DNA of 64,000 bases. It comes from Devosia sp. (GTDB lineage Bacteria; Pseudomonadota; Alphaproteobacteria; Rhizobiales; Devosiaceae). Each line of letters opens with the position of its first letter. Position 1 is the first letter of the stretch. Position numbers and translations under genes: made by a program. Shown here in pieces: positions 34,525 to 42,862 of this stretch. The DNA is taken from positions 1,799,010 through 1,863,009 of the forward strand of contig CP051235.1 in NCBI GenBank assembly GCA_017794705.1, read 5' to 3'. Below the pieces are notes generated by a model. That model was not told the DNA's origin. It did not search any database and saw only the letters and a program-made list of their open reading frames with translations.

Positions 34525-35982
34525 CTAAACCCCCGTCGCCGGAATGCCGGTGCGTTCGACCTTGCGGGGCGCGGTGAGTTCCTTCCAGGTCGAAAGGGCT
34601 TTGTTGACGGCCTGGTAGGGTTCGCGTTTGACGAACTTGCCGTGGCCTTCCTGATTCTTCATCGTGCCTTCTTCAACGGCCACCTGGCCGCGGGTCAGGG
34701 TGAAGCGGGGCAGGCCTTTCACGTGCTTGCCCTCAAAGACATTGTAGTCGATGGCCGACTGCTGGGTTTTGGCAGAGATGGTTTTCTCGCGCTTGGGGTC
34801 CCAGACGACGATGTCGGCGTCGGCGCCGACCAGAATCGCACCCTTCTTTGGATAGGTGTTGAGAATCTTGGCGATGTTTGTTGAGGTGACCGCCACGAAC
34901 TCGTTGGGCGTCAGCCGGCCGGTTTCAACGCCATAGGTCCAAAGCATCGGCATGCGGTCTTCCAACCCGCCGGTACCGTTGGGGATCTTGGTGAAATCAC
35001 CGACACCGTTGCGCTTCTGCTCGGTGGTGAAGGCACAGTGGTCCGTCGCCACCACCTGCAGGGAACCGGCCTGCAACCCTGCCCACAGCGAATCCTGATG
35101 CTGCTTGTTGCGGAATGGCGGGGACATGACGCGGCGGGCGGCATGATCCCAGTCCTTGTCGAAATATTCGCTTTCATCGAGGGTGAGGTGCTGGATCAGC
35201 GGCTCGCCATAGACCCGCTTGCCCAACTGGCGGGCGCGGCGGATGGCTTCGTGGCTTTCCTCGCAACTGGTGTGCACGACATAAAGCGGCACACCGGCCA
35301 TGTCGGCGATCATGATGGCGCGGTTGGTGGCTTCACCCTCCACCTGCGGCGGGCGCGAATAGGCGTGGGCCTCGGGGCCGTTGTTGCCAGCGGCTAGCAA
35401 TTTGGCGGAGAGGTCGGCGACCACATCGCCATTCTCGGCATGCACCAGCGGCATGGCGCCCAGTTCGGCACAACGCTGGAAGGAGGCGTACATTTCATCG
35501 TCCTGTACCATCAGCGCGCCCTTGTAGGCCATGAAGTGCTTGAACGTGTTGATGCCGTAGTCCTTGACCACGGTTTCCATCTCGTTGAACACCTGTTCGC
35601 CCCACCAGGTGATGGCCATGTGGAAGGAATAATCGCAGTTGGCGCGGGTCGACTTGTTGTCCCACATGGTCAGCGCTTCCAGCAGCGACTGGTTGGGCGA
35701 GGGCAGGCAGAAATCGACCACCATGGTCGTGCCGCCGGACAGGGCGGCGCGGGTGCCCGATTCAAAATCGTCCGAGGAATAGGTGCCCATGAAAGGCATT
35801 TCGAGGTGCACGTGCGGGTCAATGCCGCCCGGCATGACGAAGCAGCCGGTCGCGTCGAGCGTTTCATCGCCGGAAAGGTTGGGGCCGATTTCGGTGATCG
35901 TCCCGTCCTCGATCCTGACGTCTGCCTTGTAGGTCAGGTCGGCGGTAACGATTGTGCCGTTCTTGATGACTTTGCTGGCCAT
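34525..35982 (-). CDS. hydA: Dihydropyrimidinase (D-hydantoinase)
   Basis: A 485-residue cyclic amidohydrolase opening dihydrouracil or dihydrothymine to N-carbamoyl-beta-alanine or its 2-methyl form. The binuclear metal site is visible: DPHVHLEMPF (two His), the carboxylated Lys in FMAYKGA, LVHAENGD, HTSCEES, and the Asp in ATDHCAFT. Length and motifs match bacterial dihydropyrimidinase rather than allantoinase. Second step of reductive pyrimidine degradation. AGAGGT lies upstream of the ATG. It follows an unknown membrane protein gene by 15 bases and precedes the ABC ATPase. Confidence 0.94.
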   Translation of the reverse strand: MASKVIKNGTIVTADLTYKADVRIEDGTITEIGPNLSGDETLDATGCFVMPGGIDPHVHLEMPFMGTYSSDDFESGTRAALSGGTTMVVDFCLPSPNQSLLEALTMWDNKSTRANCDYSFHMAITWWGEQVFNEMETVVKDYGINTFKHFMAYKGALMVQDDEMYASFQRCAELGAMPLVHAENGDVVADLSAKLLAAGNNGPEAHAYSRPPQVEGEATNRAIMIADMAGVPLYVVHTSCEESHEAIRRARQLGKRVYGEPLIQHLTLDESEYFDKDWDHAARRVMSPPFRNKQHQDSLWAGLQAGSLQVVATDHCAFTTEQKRNGVGDFTKIPNGTGGLEDRMPMLWTYGVETGRLTPNEFVAVTSTNIAKILNTYPKKGAILVGADADIVVWDPKREKTISAKTQQSAIDYNVFEGKHVKGLPRFTLTRGQVAVEEGTMKNQEGHGKFVKREPYQAVNKALSTWKELTAPRKVERTGIPATGV

Positions 35983-35997
35983 GGGTCTACCTCTTTG

Positions 35998-36996
35998 TCA
36001 GTTCTTGCGTTTCTTGCGCTTCACCCGGACGGGCGGCGCCTCTTCGTTTGCCGGTTCCGGCATGTCGCGCGGTTCAGCGTCGACCAGCGGTGTGATGGCC
36101 GCGCCGGCCGCAGTTGCTGCGGCGGCTGATGGCTGGGGCTGTCCGTTCCGTATTCGCTTCACATCGTTCACCAACGCCCCAAGCGTTCCATACACCGGCA
36201 TGAGCACCTCGAACCTTGTTGGCTTGAGATCACCGGAAGGGGCGCAGGCGGCCTGCATCTCGGCCTGATATTCCGACGGGCACCAGATCGAGGTGAAGCC
36301 GAGCAATTGCTGGGTCACTTCGGTGCGCAGATCGTTGATGCGCTCGTAGTGGGCGCGGTTGATCGCGAGCGTCGTGATCAAGGCGGTGGCCACTGCCGCG
36401 CCGAGGATGACGAACAGCAGCATGGCATCGCCCGTATAGTCCTGCGAGACCAGCGCCCAGAGCATGGTGAGCAGTGTGAAGACGATGAAGGTTTTCGAGA
36501 TGCGGAAAGCGGTGTTGATCGCCGTCACTTCCTCCAGGTGCTTTTTCTCGTTGGCGGCGTCGATGGCTTCCAGCTTGCGGCGGAATTCGAACAGGCGCTG
36601 GTTTTCCGCCTCGCTATGCGCCCGGCCCCGGGCCCGGCGCAAGATGTCGAAGGCCGAGCCGGCCATGTCCTCGATGGCGTCCCAACCGGGCAGCGGGATG
36701 ATGGCGGGCGGAATGTAGTGCCCGATCCGGTCAAAGGCGACGAAGGTGATGTGGATGGCAGTGAGAAACAGAAAGAAGATCAGGAGCAGCGCGAAGTCCG
36801 ACACGCCAAGAATGTCGAAGATCGCCTGATAGTTCTGAATGATGGACTGGATGAGCTCGAGGTTGGGCAGCAAGCCCTCGGCCGGATTGCCGAGATTGAA
36901 GAAACCGGCAAGCACATAGAACACGGCTCCCGCCACGATCAGCCGCGCGGTGATATAGTTTGAAAACTTGACGACGCTTTCAAGCAGTCCGTCCAA
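35998..36996 (-). CDS. Membrane protein of unknown function in pyrimidine operon
   Basis: A 332-residue protein with hydrophobic spans at about 16-33, 65-88, 170-186 and 193-211. A charged, possibly coiled-coil cytoplasmic region lies between them (about 115-160, rich in RR, EA and KK). The C-terminal tail is low-complexity Ala/Pro and ends in the basic VKRKKRKN. No family is recognised. It lies 15 bases before the dihydropyrimidinase and 29 after the carbamoyl hydrolase, so it is almost certainly co-transcribed with them. Possible roles are a pyrimidine channel component or a sensor, but nothing in the sequence decides this. Confidence 0.72.
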   Translation of the reverse strand: MDGLLESVVKFSNYITARLIVAGAVFYVLAGFFNLGNPAEGLLPNLELIQSIIQNYQAIFDILGVSDFALLLIFFLFLTAIHITFVAFDRIGHYIPPAIIPLPGWDAIEDMAGSAFDILRRARGRAHSEAENQRLFEFRRKLEAIDAANEKKHLEEVTAINTAFRISKTFIVFTLLTMLWALVSQDYTGDAMLLFVILGAAVATALITTLAINRAHYERINDLRTEVTQQLLGFTSIWCPSEYQAEMQAACAPSGDLKPTRFEVLMPVYGTLGALVNDVKRIRNGQPQPSAAAATAAGAAITPLVDAEPRDMPEPANEEAPPVRVKRKKRKN

Positions 36997-37025
36997 TTCA
37001 GTTCCCCCGTGCCCTCACAAGCCGC

Positions 37026-38276
37026 CTATTCCACGATCTCCGCCGTTTCCAGCACCGCGTGCAGCAGCACCTCGGCGCCTGCCGTGGCCCATTCCTTTGA
37101 AATGCTTTCCGCCTCGTGGTGGCTGAGGCCATCCACACAAGGGCACATGACCATGGCGGTGGGCGCGACCTGGTTGATCCAGCAGGCGTCGTGGCCGGCG
37201 CCGGAGACGATGTCGCGGTGTGAATAGCCAAGCCGTTCGGCGGCGTTGCGGATGGCAGCGACGCAGTTCTTGTCGAATTCGGGCGGATCGAACTGGCCGG
37301 AAATCTTGTGTTCGAAGGTCAGGCCCAGCGCCTCGCAGATGCCCGGCGCGCGTTCGTAGAGTTCCTTTTCCATCGCGGTCAGCGATTCAAGGATCGGCGA
37401 GCGGAAATCGATGGTGAAGACCACCTTGCCGGGAATGACGTTGCGGGAGTTGGGATAGACATCGATATGGCCGATGGCGCCGACTGCGATCGGCTGGTAT
37501 TTCATGGCGATCTCGTGGACCAATTCGGTGACCTGGGCCAGCCCGCGCCCCGCGTTCTTGCGCATGGGCATGGGCGTGGAGCCGGTGTGGCTTTCCTTGC
37601 CGGTAATGGTGCACTCGATCCAGCGCAGACCTTGCCCGTGAGTCACCACGCCAATGTCCTTGCCTTCCGCCTCGAGGATCGGGCCCTGCTCGATATGCAG
37701 CTCAAAGAAAGCGTGCATCTTGCGGTCGCCGACCTTTTCATCGCCCTTCCAGCCGATGCGCTCCAGTTCATCGCCGAACTTCAGGCCCTTGGCATCGGTA
37801 TGAGAGTAGACATCCTCCTGGTCGAGTACGCCCACGAACACGCCCGAAGCCATCATGGCGGGAGCGAAACGGGTGCCCTCTTCATTGGTCCAGTTGGTCA
37901 CAACGATGGGATGTTTGGTCTTGATGCCGAGGTCATTGAGCGTGCGGACCAGTTCCAGCCCACCCAAAACGCCAAGGACGCCGTCATAACGGCCGCCGGT
38001 TGGCTGGGTGTCGAGGTGCGAACCAACATAGACGGGCAGTGCATCGGGGTCGGTGCCTTCGCGGCGGGCAAACATGGTGCCCATCTGGTCGACACCCATG
38101 GTCATGCCTGCCTCTTCGCACCATTTCTGGAACAGGCGGCGCCCCTCGCCATCCTCGTCGGTGACAGTCTGGCGGTTGTTGCCGCCGGCGACTCCGGGGC
38201 CGATCTCGGCCATTTCATGAATCGATGACCACAGCCGGTCGCCGTTGATCCTGAGATTTTCGCCGGGTGCTGCCAT
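37026..38276 (-). CDS. N-carbamoyl-beta-alanine amidohydrolase (beta-ureidopropionase, M20 family)
   Basis: A 416-residue zinc hydrolase of the AmaB/HyuC/allantoate amidohydrolase group. The metal ligands appear in GSHLDTQPTGGRYDG (His, Asp), NEEGTRF (Glu), ELHIEQGP (His) and HDACW near the end. It would hydrolyse N-carbamoyl-beta-alanine to beta-alanine, CO2 and ammonia, the third step of the pathway, as indicated by its place next to dihydropyrimidinase and PreTA. Allantoate or N-carbamoyl-L-amino acids are less likely alternatives. AAGGAGAT precedes the ATG. The DUF559 cassette separates it from mmsA upstream. Confidence 0.9.
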   Translation of the reverse strand: MAAPGENLRINGDRLWSSIHEMAEIGPGVAGGNNRQTVTDEDGEGRRLFQKWCEEAGMTMGVDQMGTMFARREGTDPDALPVYVGSHLDTQPTGGRYDGVLGVLGGLELVRTLNDLGIKTKHPIVVTNWTNEEGTRFAPAMMASGVFVGVLDQEDVYSHTDAKGLKFGDELERIGWKGDEKVGDRKMHAFFELHIEQGPILEAEGKDIGVVTHGQGLRWIECTITGKESHTGSTPMPMRKNAGRGLAQVTELVHEIAMKYQPIAVGAIGHIDVYPNSRNVIPGKVVFTIDFRSPILESLTAMEKELYERAPGICEALGLTFEHKISGQFDPPEFDKNCVAAIRNAAERLGYSHRDIVSGAGHDACWINQVAPTAMVMCPCVDGLSHHEAESISKEWATAGAEVLLHAVLETAEIVE

Positions 38277-38287
38277 GATCTATCTCC

Positions 38288-38803
38288 TTAGTGGCCTTGA
38301 TCAGCGGTTGCGGTCCCGTCCCCTCGCCCCTTTGGGGAGAGGGTGGCCGGAGCGAAGCGCAGGTCGGTTGAGGGGTTGCCGTGAAACACCGAAACAAGAG
38401 TTTCAAAACAGCCCTCAAGATTCTCGAGAACTTCATTGTTCCAGAACCTAAGCACCGAGTATCCGGCACCATTCAGGTAGGCCGTTCGACGTTTATCTCT
38501 TTTGGATTCCGCGTGCTGGCCACCGTCAATCTCGACAACCAGCAACTCCGAACGGCACGCGAAATCCACAACATACGAACCTATCGGGAACTGTCTGACA
38601 AATTTCTTTCCGTTTACGCCACTGTTCCGGACGAGCCTCCAGAAGGCTTTTTCGGCATCACTCGGGTCGCGACGGAGTTTTTTGGCTCTGGCTTCAGTGA
38701 ATGTTGTGGGCGCTGCTCCCCTCACCCGACGCTGCGCGCCGACCTCTCCCCGAAGGGGCGAGGTGGGGGCGGTGCCTTTTTGAGAGGTGGTGGACAAAAT
38801 CAT
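38288..38803 (-). CDS. DUF559 (VSR-like endonuclease fold) protein in a repeat-flanked cassette
   Basis: A DUF559 protein, related to very-short-patch-repair-type PD-(D/E)XK nucleases. Core segments visible are SDAEKAFWRLVRN, KFVRQFPIGSYVVDFAC, LVVEIDGGQH (putative catalytic Asp/Glu strand) and YSVLRFWNNEVLENLEG. The ATG at 38803 is the first available, but the conserved part starts about 30 residues later. A GTG in the repeat would give a more typical size of about 140 aa. Both ends of the reading frame run through a REP-like repeat, so the ends of the protein are encoded by the repeats. It sits between two genes of the pyrimidine operon, in the operon's orientation. Confidence 0.72.
   Translation of the reverse strand: MILSTTSQKGTAPTSPLRGEVGAQRRVRGAAPTTFTEARAKKLRRDPSDAEKAFWRLVRNSGVNGKKFVRQFPIGSYVVDFACRSELLVVEIDGGQHAESKRDKRRTAYLNGAGYSVLRFWNNEVLENLEGCFETLVSVFHGNPSTDLRFAPATLSPKGRGDGTATADQGH
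38320..38375 (+). repeat. REP-like palindromic repeat, copy A
   Basis: A GC-rich repeat with a short stem (CCCC TTT GGGG) and ending TTGAGGGG. It aligns with the reverse complement of copy B at 38718-38769, mainly in the shared CCTCGCCCCTT-GGGGAGAGG block and the final TGAGGGG. It lies inside the 3-prime end of the DUF559 gene. Confidence 0.75.
38718..38769 (-). repeat. REP-like palindromic repeat, copy B (inverted)
   Basis: Inverted partner of copy A, in the 5-prime end of the DUF559 reading frame. Contains the stem CTCCCCGAAGGGGCGAG. Copies A and B bracket about 340 bases of DUF559 coding sequence like terminal inverted repeats. Confidence 0.75.
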
Positions 38804-38810
38804 GCCTTTA

Positions 38811-40301
38811 TCAGCTCGGGAAGGTAAACTTCGCGCCCTCTTTGACGCCGGTGGGCCAGCGCGTGGTGAGAGTTTTGAGACGGGTGTAGAAGTGCACGCC
38901 TTCGGGGCCATAAATGGAATGATCGCCGAAGATCGAGCGCTTCCAGCCGCCGAAGGAGTGGAAGGCGACCGGCACGGGAATGGGCACATTGATGCCGACC
39001 ATGCCAACCTCGATCTGGTCGGCAAAGGAGCGGGCCGTGTCGCCGTCGCGGGTGAAGATGGCGGTGCCGTTGGCGTATTCGTGGCCGTGGATCAGGTCGA
39101 CTGCGTCTTCAAAACTGTCGCGGCGCACAACCGATAGCACCGGGCCGAAAATCTCGTCACGATAGATCGACATGTCGGGCGTGACCTTGTCGAACAGGGT
39201 GCCGCCGACGAAATAGCCGTTCTCATATCCCTGCAACTTGAAGCCGCGGCCGTCGACAACCAGCTCGGCGCCGGCCTTTTCGCCCTGATCGATATAGTCG
39301 TTGATGCGGTCAAAGGCGGCCTTGTTGATGACGGGTCCCATTTCCGCCGACGCATCGGTTGATGGGCCGATCTTGAGGGCTTCGACTTTCGGTTTGAGGG
39401 CGGCGACCAGCTTGTCGGCGGTTTCCTCGCCGACCGGCACGGCGACCGAAATCGCCATGCAGCGTTCACCGGCGGAGCCGAAGCCTGCGCCCATCAGCGC
39501 GTTGGCGGCCTGATCCATATCCGCGTCAGGCATCACCACCATGTGATTTTTGGCGCCACCCAGCGCCTGTACGCGCTTTCCCGCTTTGGTGCCGCGCTGG
39601 TAGACATATTCGGCGATGGGGGTGGAGCCCACGAAACTGACGGCGGCGATATCGGGATGGTCGAGAATGTGGTCGACGGCTTCCTTGTCGCCATGAACCA
39701 CGTTGAGAATGCCGTCCGGCAGCCCTGCTTCCATGAACAGTTCCCAGGCCAGCATGGAAGCCGAGGGATCGCGTTCGGAAGGCTTCAGGATAAAGGCGTT
39801 TCCGGTGGCAATGGCCATGGGATACATCCACATGGGCACCATGGCCGGAAAGTTGAACGGGGTGATGCCGGCGACCACACCCAGCGGCTGGCGCTGGGCA
39901 ATCGTGTCGATGCCCGGGCCGACGTTGCGGGAATATTCACCCTTGAGCATCTGCGGAATGCCACAAGCAAATTCCACCACCTCGAAGCCACGGGCGCATT
40001 CGCCCAGCGCATCCTCGTGGGTCTTGCCGTGCTCTCGCGAGATCTCGCGGGCGAGGTCATCGACATTCTTGTTCAGAAGTTCGAGGAACTTGAACATGAC
40101 GCGGGCGCGGCGGGCCGAAGGCATTTCGCCCCAGGCGACTTGCGCCTTTTTGGCGGAAGCAACCGCAGCGTCGATTTCGGCATTGGTCGACAGCGGCAGA
40201 GTGCAGATCTGTTCGCCCGTGGCCGGATTGAAGACGGGCGAAGTGCGGCTGGACGTGGAACGGACCCGCTTGCCGTCCACCGCATTGTCGAGCGTATACA
40301 T
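38811..40301 (-). CDS. mmsA: Methylmalonate/malonate-semialdehyde dehydrogenase (CoA-acylating)
   Basis: A 496-residue aldehyde dehydrogenase of the MmsA branch, which converts malonate semialdehyde to acetyl-CoA and CO2 (or methylmalonate semialdehyde to propionyl-CoA). The NAD fold loop FVGSTPIAEYVY, the catalytic Cys in GSAGERCMAIS and the conserved ITPFNFPAMVPMWMYP segment are typical. It starts inside the stop of the aminotransferase gene (TGATG), so the aldehyde-producing and aldehyde-consuming enzymes are co-translated. It completes the route from uracil or thymine to central metabolism. Confidence 0.94.
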   Translation of the reverse strand: MYTLDNAVDGKRVRSTSSRTSPVFNPATGEQICTLPLSTNAEIDAAVASAKKAQVAWGEMPSARRARVMFKFLELLNKNVDDLAREISREHGKTHEDALGECARGFEVVEFACGIPQMLKGEYSRNVGPGIDTIAQRQPLGVVAGITPFNFPAMVPMWMYPMAIATGNAFILKPSERDPSASMLAWELFMEAGLPDGILNVVHGDKEAVDHILDHPDIAAVSFVGSTPIAEYVYQRGTKAGKRVQALGGAKNHMVVMPDADMDQAANALMGAGFGSAGERCMAISVAVPVGEETADKLVAALKPKVEALKIGPSTDASAEMGPVINKAAFDRINDYIDQGEKAGAELVVDGRGFKLQGYENGYFVGGTLFDKVTPDMSIYRDEIFGPVLSVVRRDSFEDAVDLIHGHEYANGTAIFTRDGDTARSFADQIEVGMVGINVPIPVPVAFHSFGGWKRSIFGDHSIYGPEGVHFYTRLKTLTTRWPTGVKEGAKFTFPS

Positions 40302-41629
40302 CAGGCCACCTCTTTGAGGACCGTGCGGATCCCGTCGACAATCTGGTCGATGTGGGTCTTTTCGACAATCAGCGGGGGCGAAAGGGCAATGATGTCGCCG
40401 GTCGTGCGGATCAGAAGGCCGTTTTCGAAGGCTTTCACGAAGGCAGAGAAAGCGCGTTTCGTGGGTTCACCGGCAATCGGCTGCAGTTCGACGGCGCCGA
40501 CCAGACCGATATTGCGGATGTCGATGACGTGCGGGGCATCCTTCAGCGAATGCAGCGCCTGCTCCCAGTACGAGCCCAGTTCGGTGCCGCGTTCCAGAAG
40601 GCCCTCTTCCTTGTAGGTGTCGAGGGTGGCGAGGCCCGCAGCAGCAGCCATGGGATTACCGGAATAGGTGTAGCCGTGCATGAACTCGATGACGTGTTCG
40701 GGGCCGGTCATGAAGGCGTCGTGGATGTCAGCTGTGACCATCACCGCGCCCATGGGGATGACCCCGTTTGTCAGGCCCTTGGCGGTGACGATGATGTCGG
40801 GTTGCACGTCGAAATAGTCGGCGGCAAACGGTTTGCCGAGGCGGCCATAGCCGGTGATCACTTCGTCGAAGATCAGCAAAATGTCATGCCTGGTGCAGAT
40901 CTCGCGCAGCTTTTTCAGATAGCCCCTGGGCGGAATCAGCACGCCTGTTGACCCGGCCACCGGCTCAACGATGACGGCGGCGATGGTTGAGGCGTCGTGC
41001 AGCGCCACAATCCGCTCAAGTTCATCAGCCAGTTCGGCCCCGTGCTCGGGCTCGCCCTTTGAGAAGGCGTTCTTTGCCGGTAAATGGGTGTGCGGCAAAT
41101 GATCGACGCCGGTCAAAAGCGTGCCGAACATCTTGCGGTTGGGCACGATGCCGCCCACCGAAATGCCGCCGAAGTTGACGCCATGATAGCCGCGCTCACG
41201 TCCGATCAGCCGGAATTTCGAACCGTTGCCCTTCACCCGGTGATAGGCGAGCGCGATCTTGAGCGCGGTCTCCACGCTTTCCGAGCCCGAGTTGGTGAAG
41301 AACACATTCGCCATGCCCTTGGGCGCAATCGAGATCAGCCGGTTGGCCAGTTCGAACGCCTTGGGGTGGCCCATCTGGAAGGCTGGCGCATAGTCCAGTT
41401 CCGCCGCCTGGTTCTGGATCGCCTCGGTGATTTTCGGACGGCAGTGACCGGCGTTGACGCACCACAGGCCCGCTGTGCCATCAAGCACCGAGCGACCGTC
41501 GGAGGTGGTGTAATGCATGTCATTGGCGCCGACGAACATGCGCGGCTGTTTCTTGAACTGCCGGTTTGCCGTGAACGGCATCCAGAAGGCGCTCAGGTCA
41601 TTTGGTGTTACGCTTGACGGATTTGTCAC
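40301..41629 (-). CDS. Omega-amino acid (beta-alanine) - pyruvate aminotransferase
   Basis: A 442-residue class III PLP aminotransferase. The PLP lysine lies in VTAKGLTNG, the cofactor Asp in LLIFDEVITGYGR, and the N-terminal FWMPFTANRQFKK is characteristic of beta-alanine:pyruvate transaminases. It converts beta-alanine (or beta-aminoisobutyrate) to malonate (methylmalonate) semialdehyde. The start is GTG at 41629 with a strong AGGGAGG site seven bases before it. First gene of the long minus-strand catabolic run, immediately behind a RutR-type box. Confidence 0.93.
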   Translation of the reverse strand: MTNPSSVTPNDLSAFWMPFTANRQFKKQPRMFVGANDMHYTTSDGRSVLDGTAGLWCVNAGHCRPKITEAIQNQAAELDYAPAFQMGHPKAFELANRLISIAPKGMANVFFTNSGSESVETALKIALAYHRVKGNGSKFRLIGRERGYHGVNFGGISVGGIVPNRKMFGTLLTGVDHLPHTHLPAKNAFSKGEPEHGAELADELERIVALHDASTIAAVIVEPVAGSTGVLIPPRGYLKKLREICTRHDILLIFDEVITGYGRLGKPFAADYFDVQPDIIVTAKGLTNGVIPMGAVMVTADIHDAFMTGPEHVIEFMHGYTYSGNPMAAAAGLATLDTYKEEGLLERGTELGSYWEQALHSLKDAPHVIDIRNIGLVGAVELQPIAGEPTKRAFSAFVKAFENGLLIRTTGDIIALSPPLIVEKTHIDQIVDGIRTVLKEVA

Positions 41630-41699
41630 GAGACCTCCCTCGCGGGTGCGCAGTTTTTGCGTCGCATCCGCCCCTCAGAAAATATGTGTTGCCAGATTT

Positions 41700-41715
41700 T
41701 TGACCATTTGGAAAA
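41700..41715. promoter_or_regulatory. RutR-type operator between aminotransferase and rutR
   Basis: TTGACCATTTGGAAAA matches the known RutR consensus TTGACCAnnTGGTCAA at 12 of 14 defined positions. It sits in the 138-base divergent gap between the aminotransferase start and the rutR start, so it could control both directions. Confidence 0.75.
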
Positions 41716-41767
41716 ATGTTATCATTCTGATGGGGGCGATCAAGACCAAATATTGCTAGCTTTCGGG

Positions 41768-42457
41768 ATGAAAGAGAGGGGCAATGGCACAGAACCGGAT
41801 CGAGCGTTGGTAACGGCCGAGGGCGCTGGCGGAGCGTCACCGGACCGCGGGGAAACCCGCATCCAGCGCGAAAAGCGCGAGATCATTCTCGAGGCGGCGC
41901 TGGACGTGTTTTCCGCCAACGGGTTCCGCGGCTCGACCATCGACCAGATCGCCGAAGCCGCCGGTATGAGCAAGCCCAACCTGCTCTACTACTTCAACCG
42001 CAAGGAAGACATCCACAAGCCATTGATCGAGCGGCTGTTGCACACCTGGCTGGCGCCGCTGGAGGAAATGGACGGGTCAGGCGATCCGATCCCGGAAATC
42101 CGTTCCTACATTCGCCGAAAACTCGAGATGGCCCGCGACTACCCGCGCGAAAGCCGGCTGTTCGCCAATGAAATCCTGCAGGGTGCGCCGCGCATCATCG
42201 ATCTGCTGGAAGGCGAGCTCAAGGAACTGGTTGACCGCAAGGCAAAGGTGCTTGAGCGCTGGATGGACGAAGGCAAGCTGGTGCGCGTCGACCCGCGCCA
42301 CCTGATTTTTTCCATCTGGGCCACCACCCAGCACTACGCCGACTTCGACGTGCAGGTGAAGGCCGTGCTCGGCAAGCAATATTCAGACGGCCGGTTCGAG
42401 GACGCGGCGCGTTATCTGGAGCAACTGTTCGTGCATGGGCTGAAGCCGAAGGGCTAG
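41768..42457 (+). CDS. rutR: RutR-type TetR-family pyrimidine-responsive regulator
   Basis: A 229-residue TetR regulator that closely follows E. coli RutR throughout: HTH region IILEAALDVFSANGFRGST, AEAAGMSKPNLLYYFNRKED, then WLAPLEEM, RLFANEILQGAP, the DxKxxxLxRW-like helix, and HLIFSIWATTQHYADF. From RutR knowledge, uracil (and thymine) binding releases it from TTGACCAnnTGGTCAA. Such boxes lie at 41700 and 47809, before the two pyrimidine operons. The ATG at 41768 was chosen. The frame is open further upstream but unconserved, and the ribosome site is weak. Confidence 0.93.
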   Translation: MKERGNGTEPDRALVTAEGAGGASPDRGETRIQREKREIILEAALDVFSANGFRGSTIDQIAEAAGMSKPNLLYYFNRKEDIHKPLIERLLHTWLAPLEEMDGSGDPIPEIRSYIRRKLEMARDYPRESRLFANEILQGAPRIIDLLEGELKELVDRKAKVLERWMDEGKLVRVDPRHLIFSIWATTQHYADFDVQVKAVLGKQYSDGRFEDAARYLEQLFVHGLKPKG

Positions 42458-42471
42458 TTCCGCGCCTGACC

Positions 42472-42843
42472 CTATGTCCGGTTATCCTGCTCTTCCCAGA
42501 GCTCGATCGGGTTGCCTTCCGGGTCGTGCAGCCGGGCAAAAATGCCGTTGGGATAGGTCTCCGGATCGCGTTTGACGTCGATGTCCGCGCCCTGCAGTTG
42601 CGCGACCATGCCGTCCAGATCTGCCACCCGGAAATTGATCATCCATTGTTTGTCAGCCGGGAAGTAGGTCGTGTCGCTTTTGAACGGTGAAAATACCGTC
42701 GGGCCGGCCTGTTGCATCCAGCAAGGGTCGTCATAATTGTCGGGAACCAGGTCAACGCCAAGGTGATCGGCGTACCATTTTGCCAGGGCGTCCGGATCGC
42801 TTGAACGAAAGAACAATCCGCCAATCCCAAGGACCTTTTGCAT
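42472..42843 (-). CDS. VOC (glyoxalase/bleomycin-resistance) superfamily protein
   Basis: A 123-residue single VOC domain: start VLGIGGLFFRSSDPDALAKW with the WYADHLGVDL helix, and ending with RLHDPEGNPIELWE, where the final Glu is a usual metal ligand. It lacks the His expected in the first strand of glyoxalase I, so it is unlikely to be a true GloA. It is downstream of the EamA transporter by 19 bases and on the same strand as preA, so possibly in that operon. Substrate unknown. Confidence 0.82.
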   Translation of the reverse strand: MQKVLGIGGLFFRSSDPDALAKWYADHLGVDLVPDNYDDPCWMQQAGPTVFSPFKSDTTYFPADKQWMINFRVADLDGMVAQLQGADIDVKRDPETYPNGIFARLHDPEGNPIELWEEQDNRT

Positions 42844-42862
42844 TTTCGCGCCCCAATCCGTT

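Noticed and set aside
38804-39025. Upstream extension of the DUF559 frame
   Set aside because: It overlaps mmsA antisense to no family and is low-complexity. DUF559 proteins begin near the second repeat.
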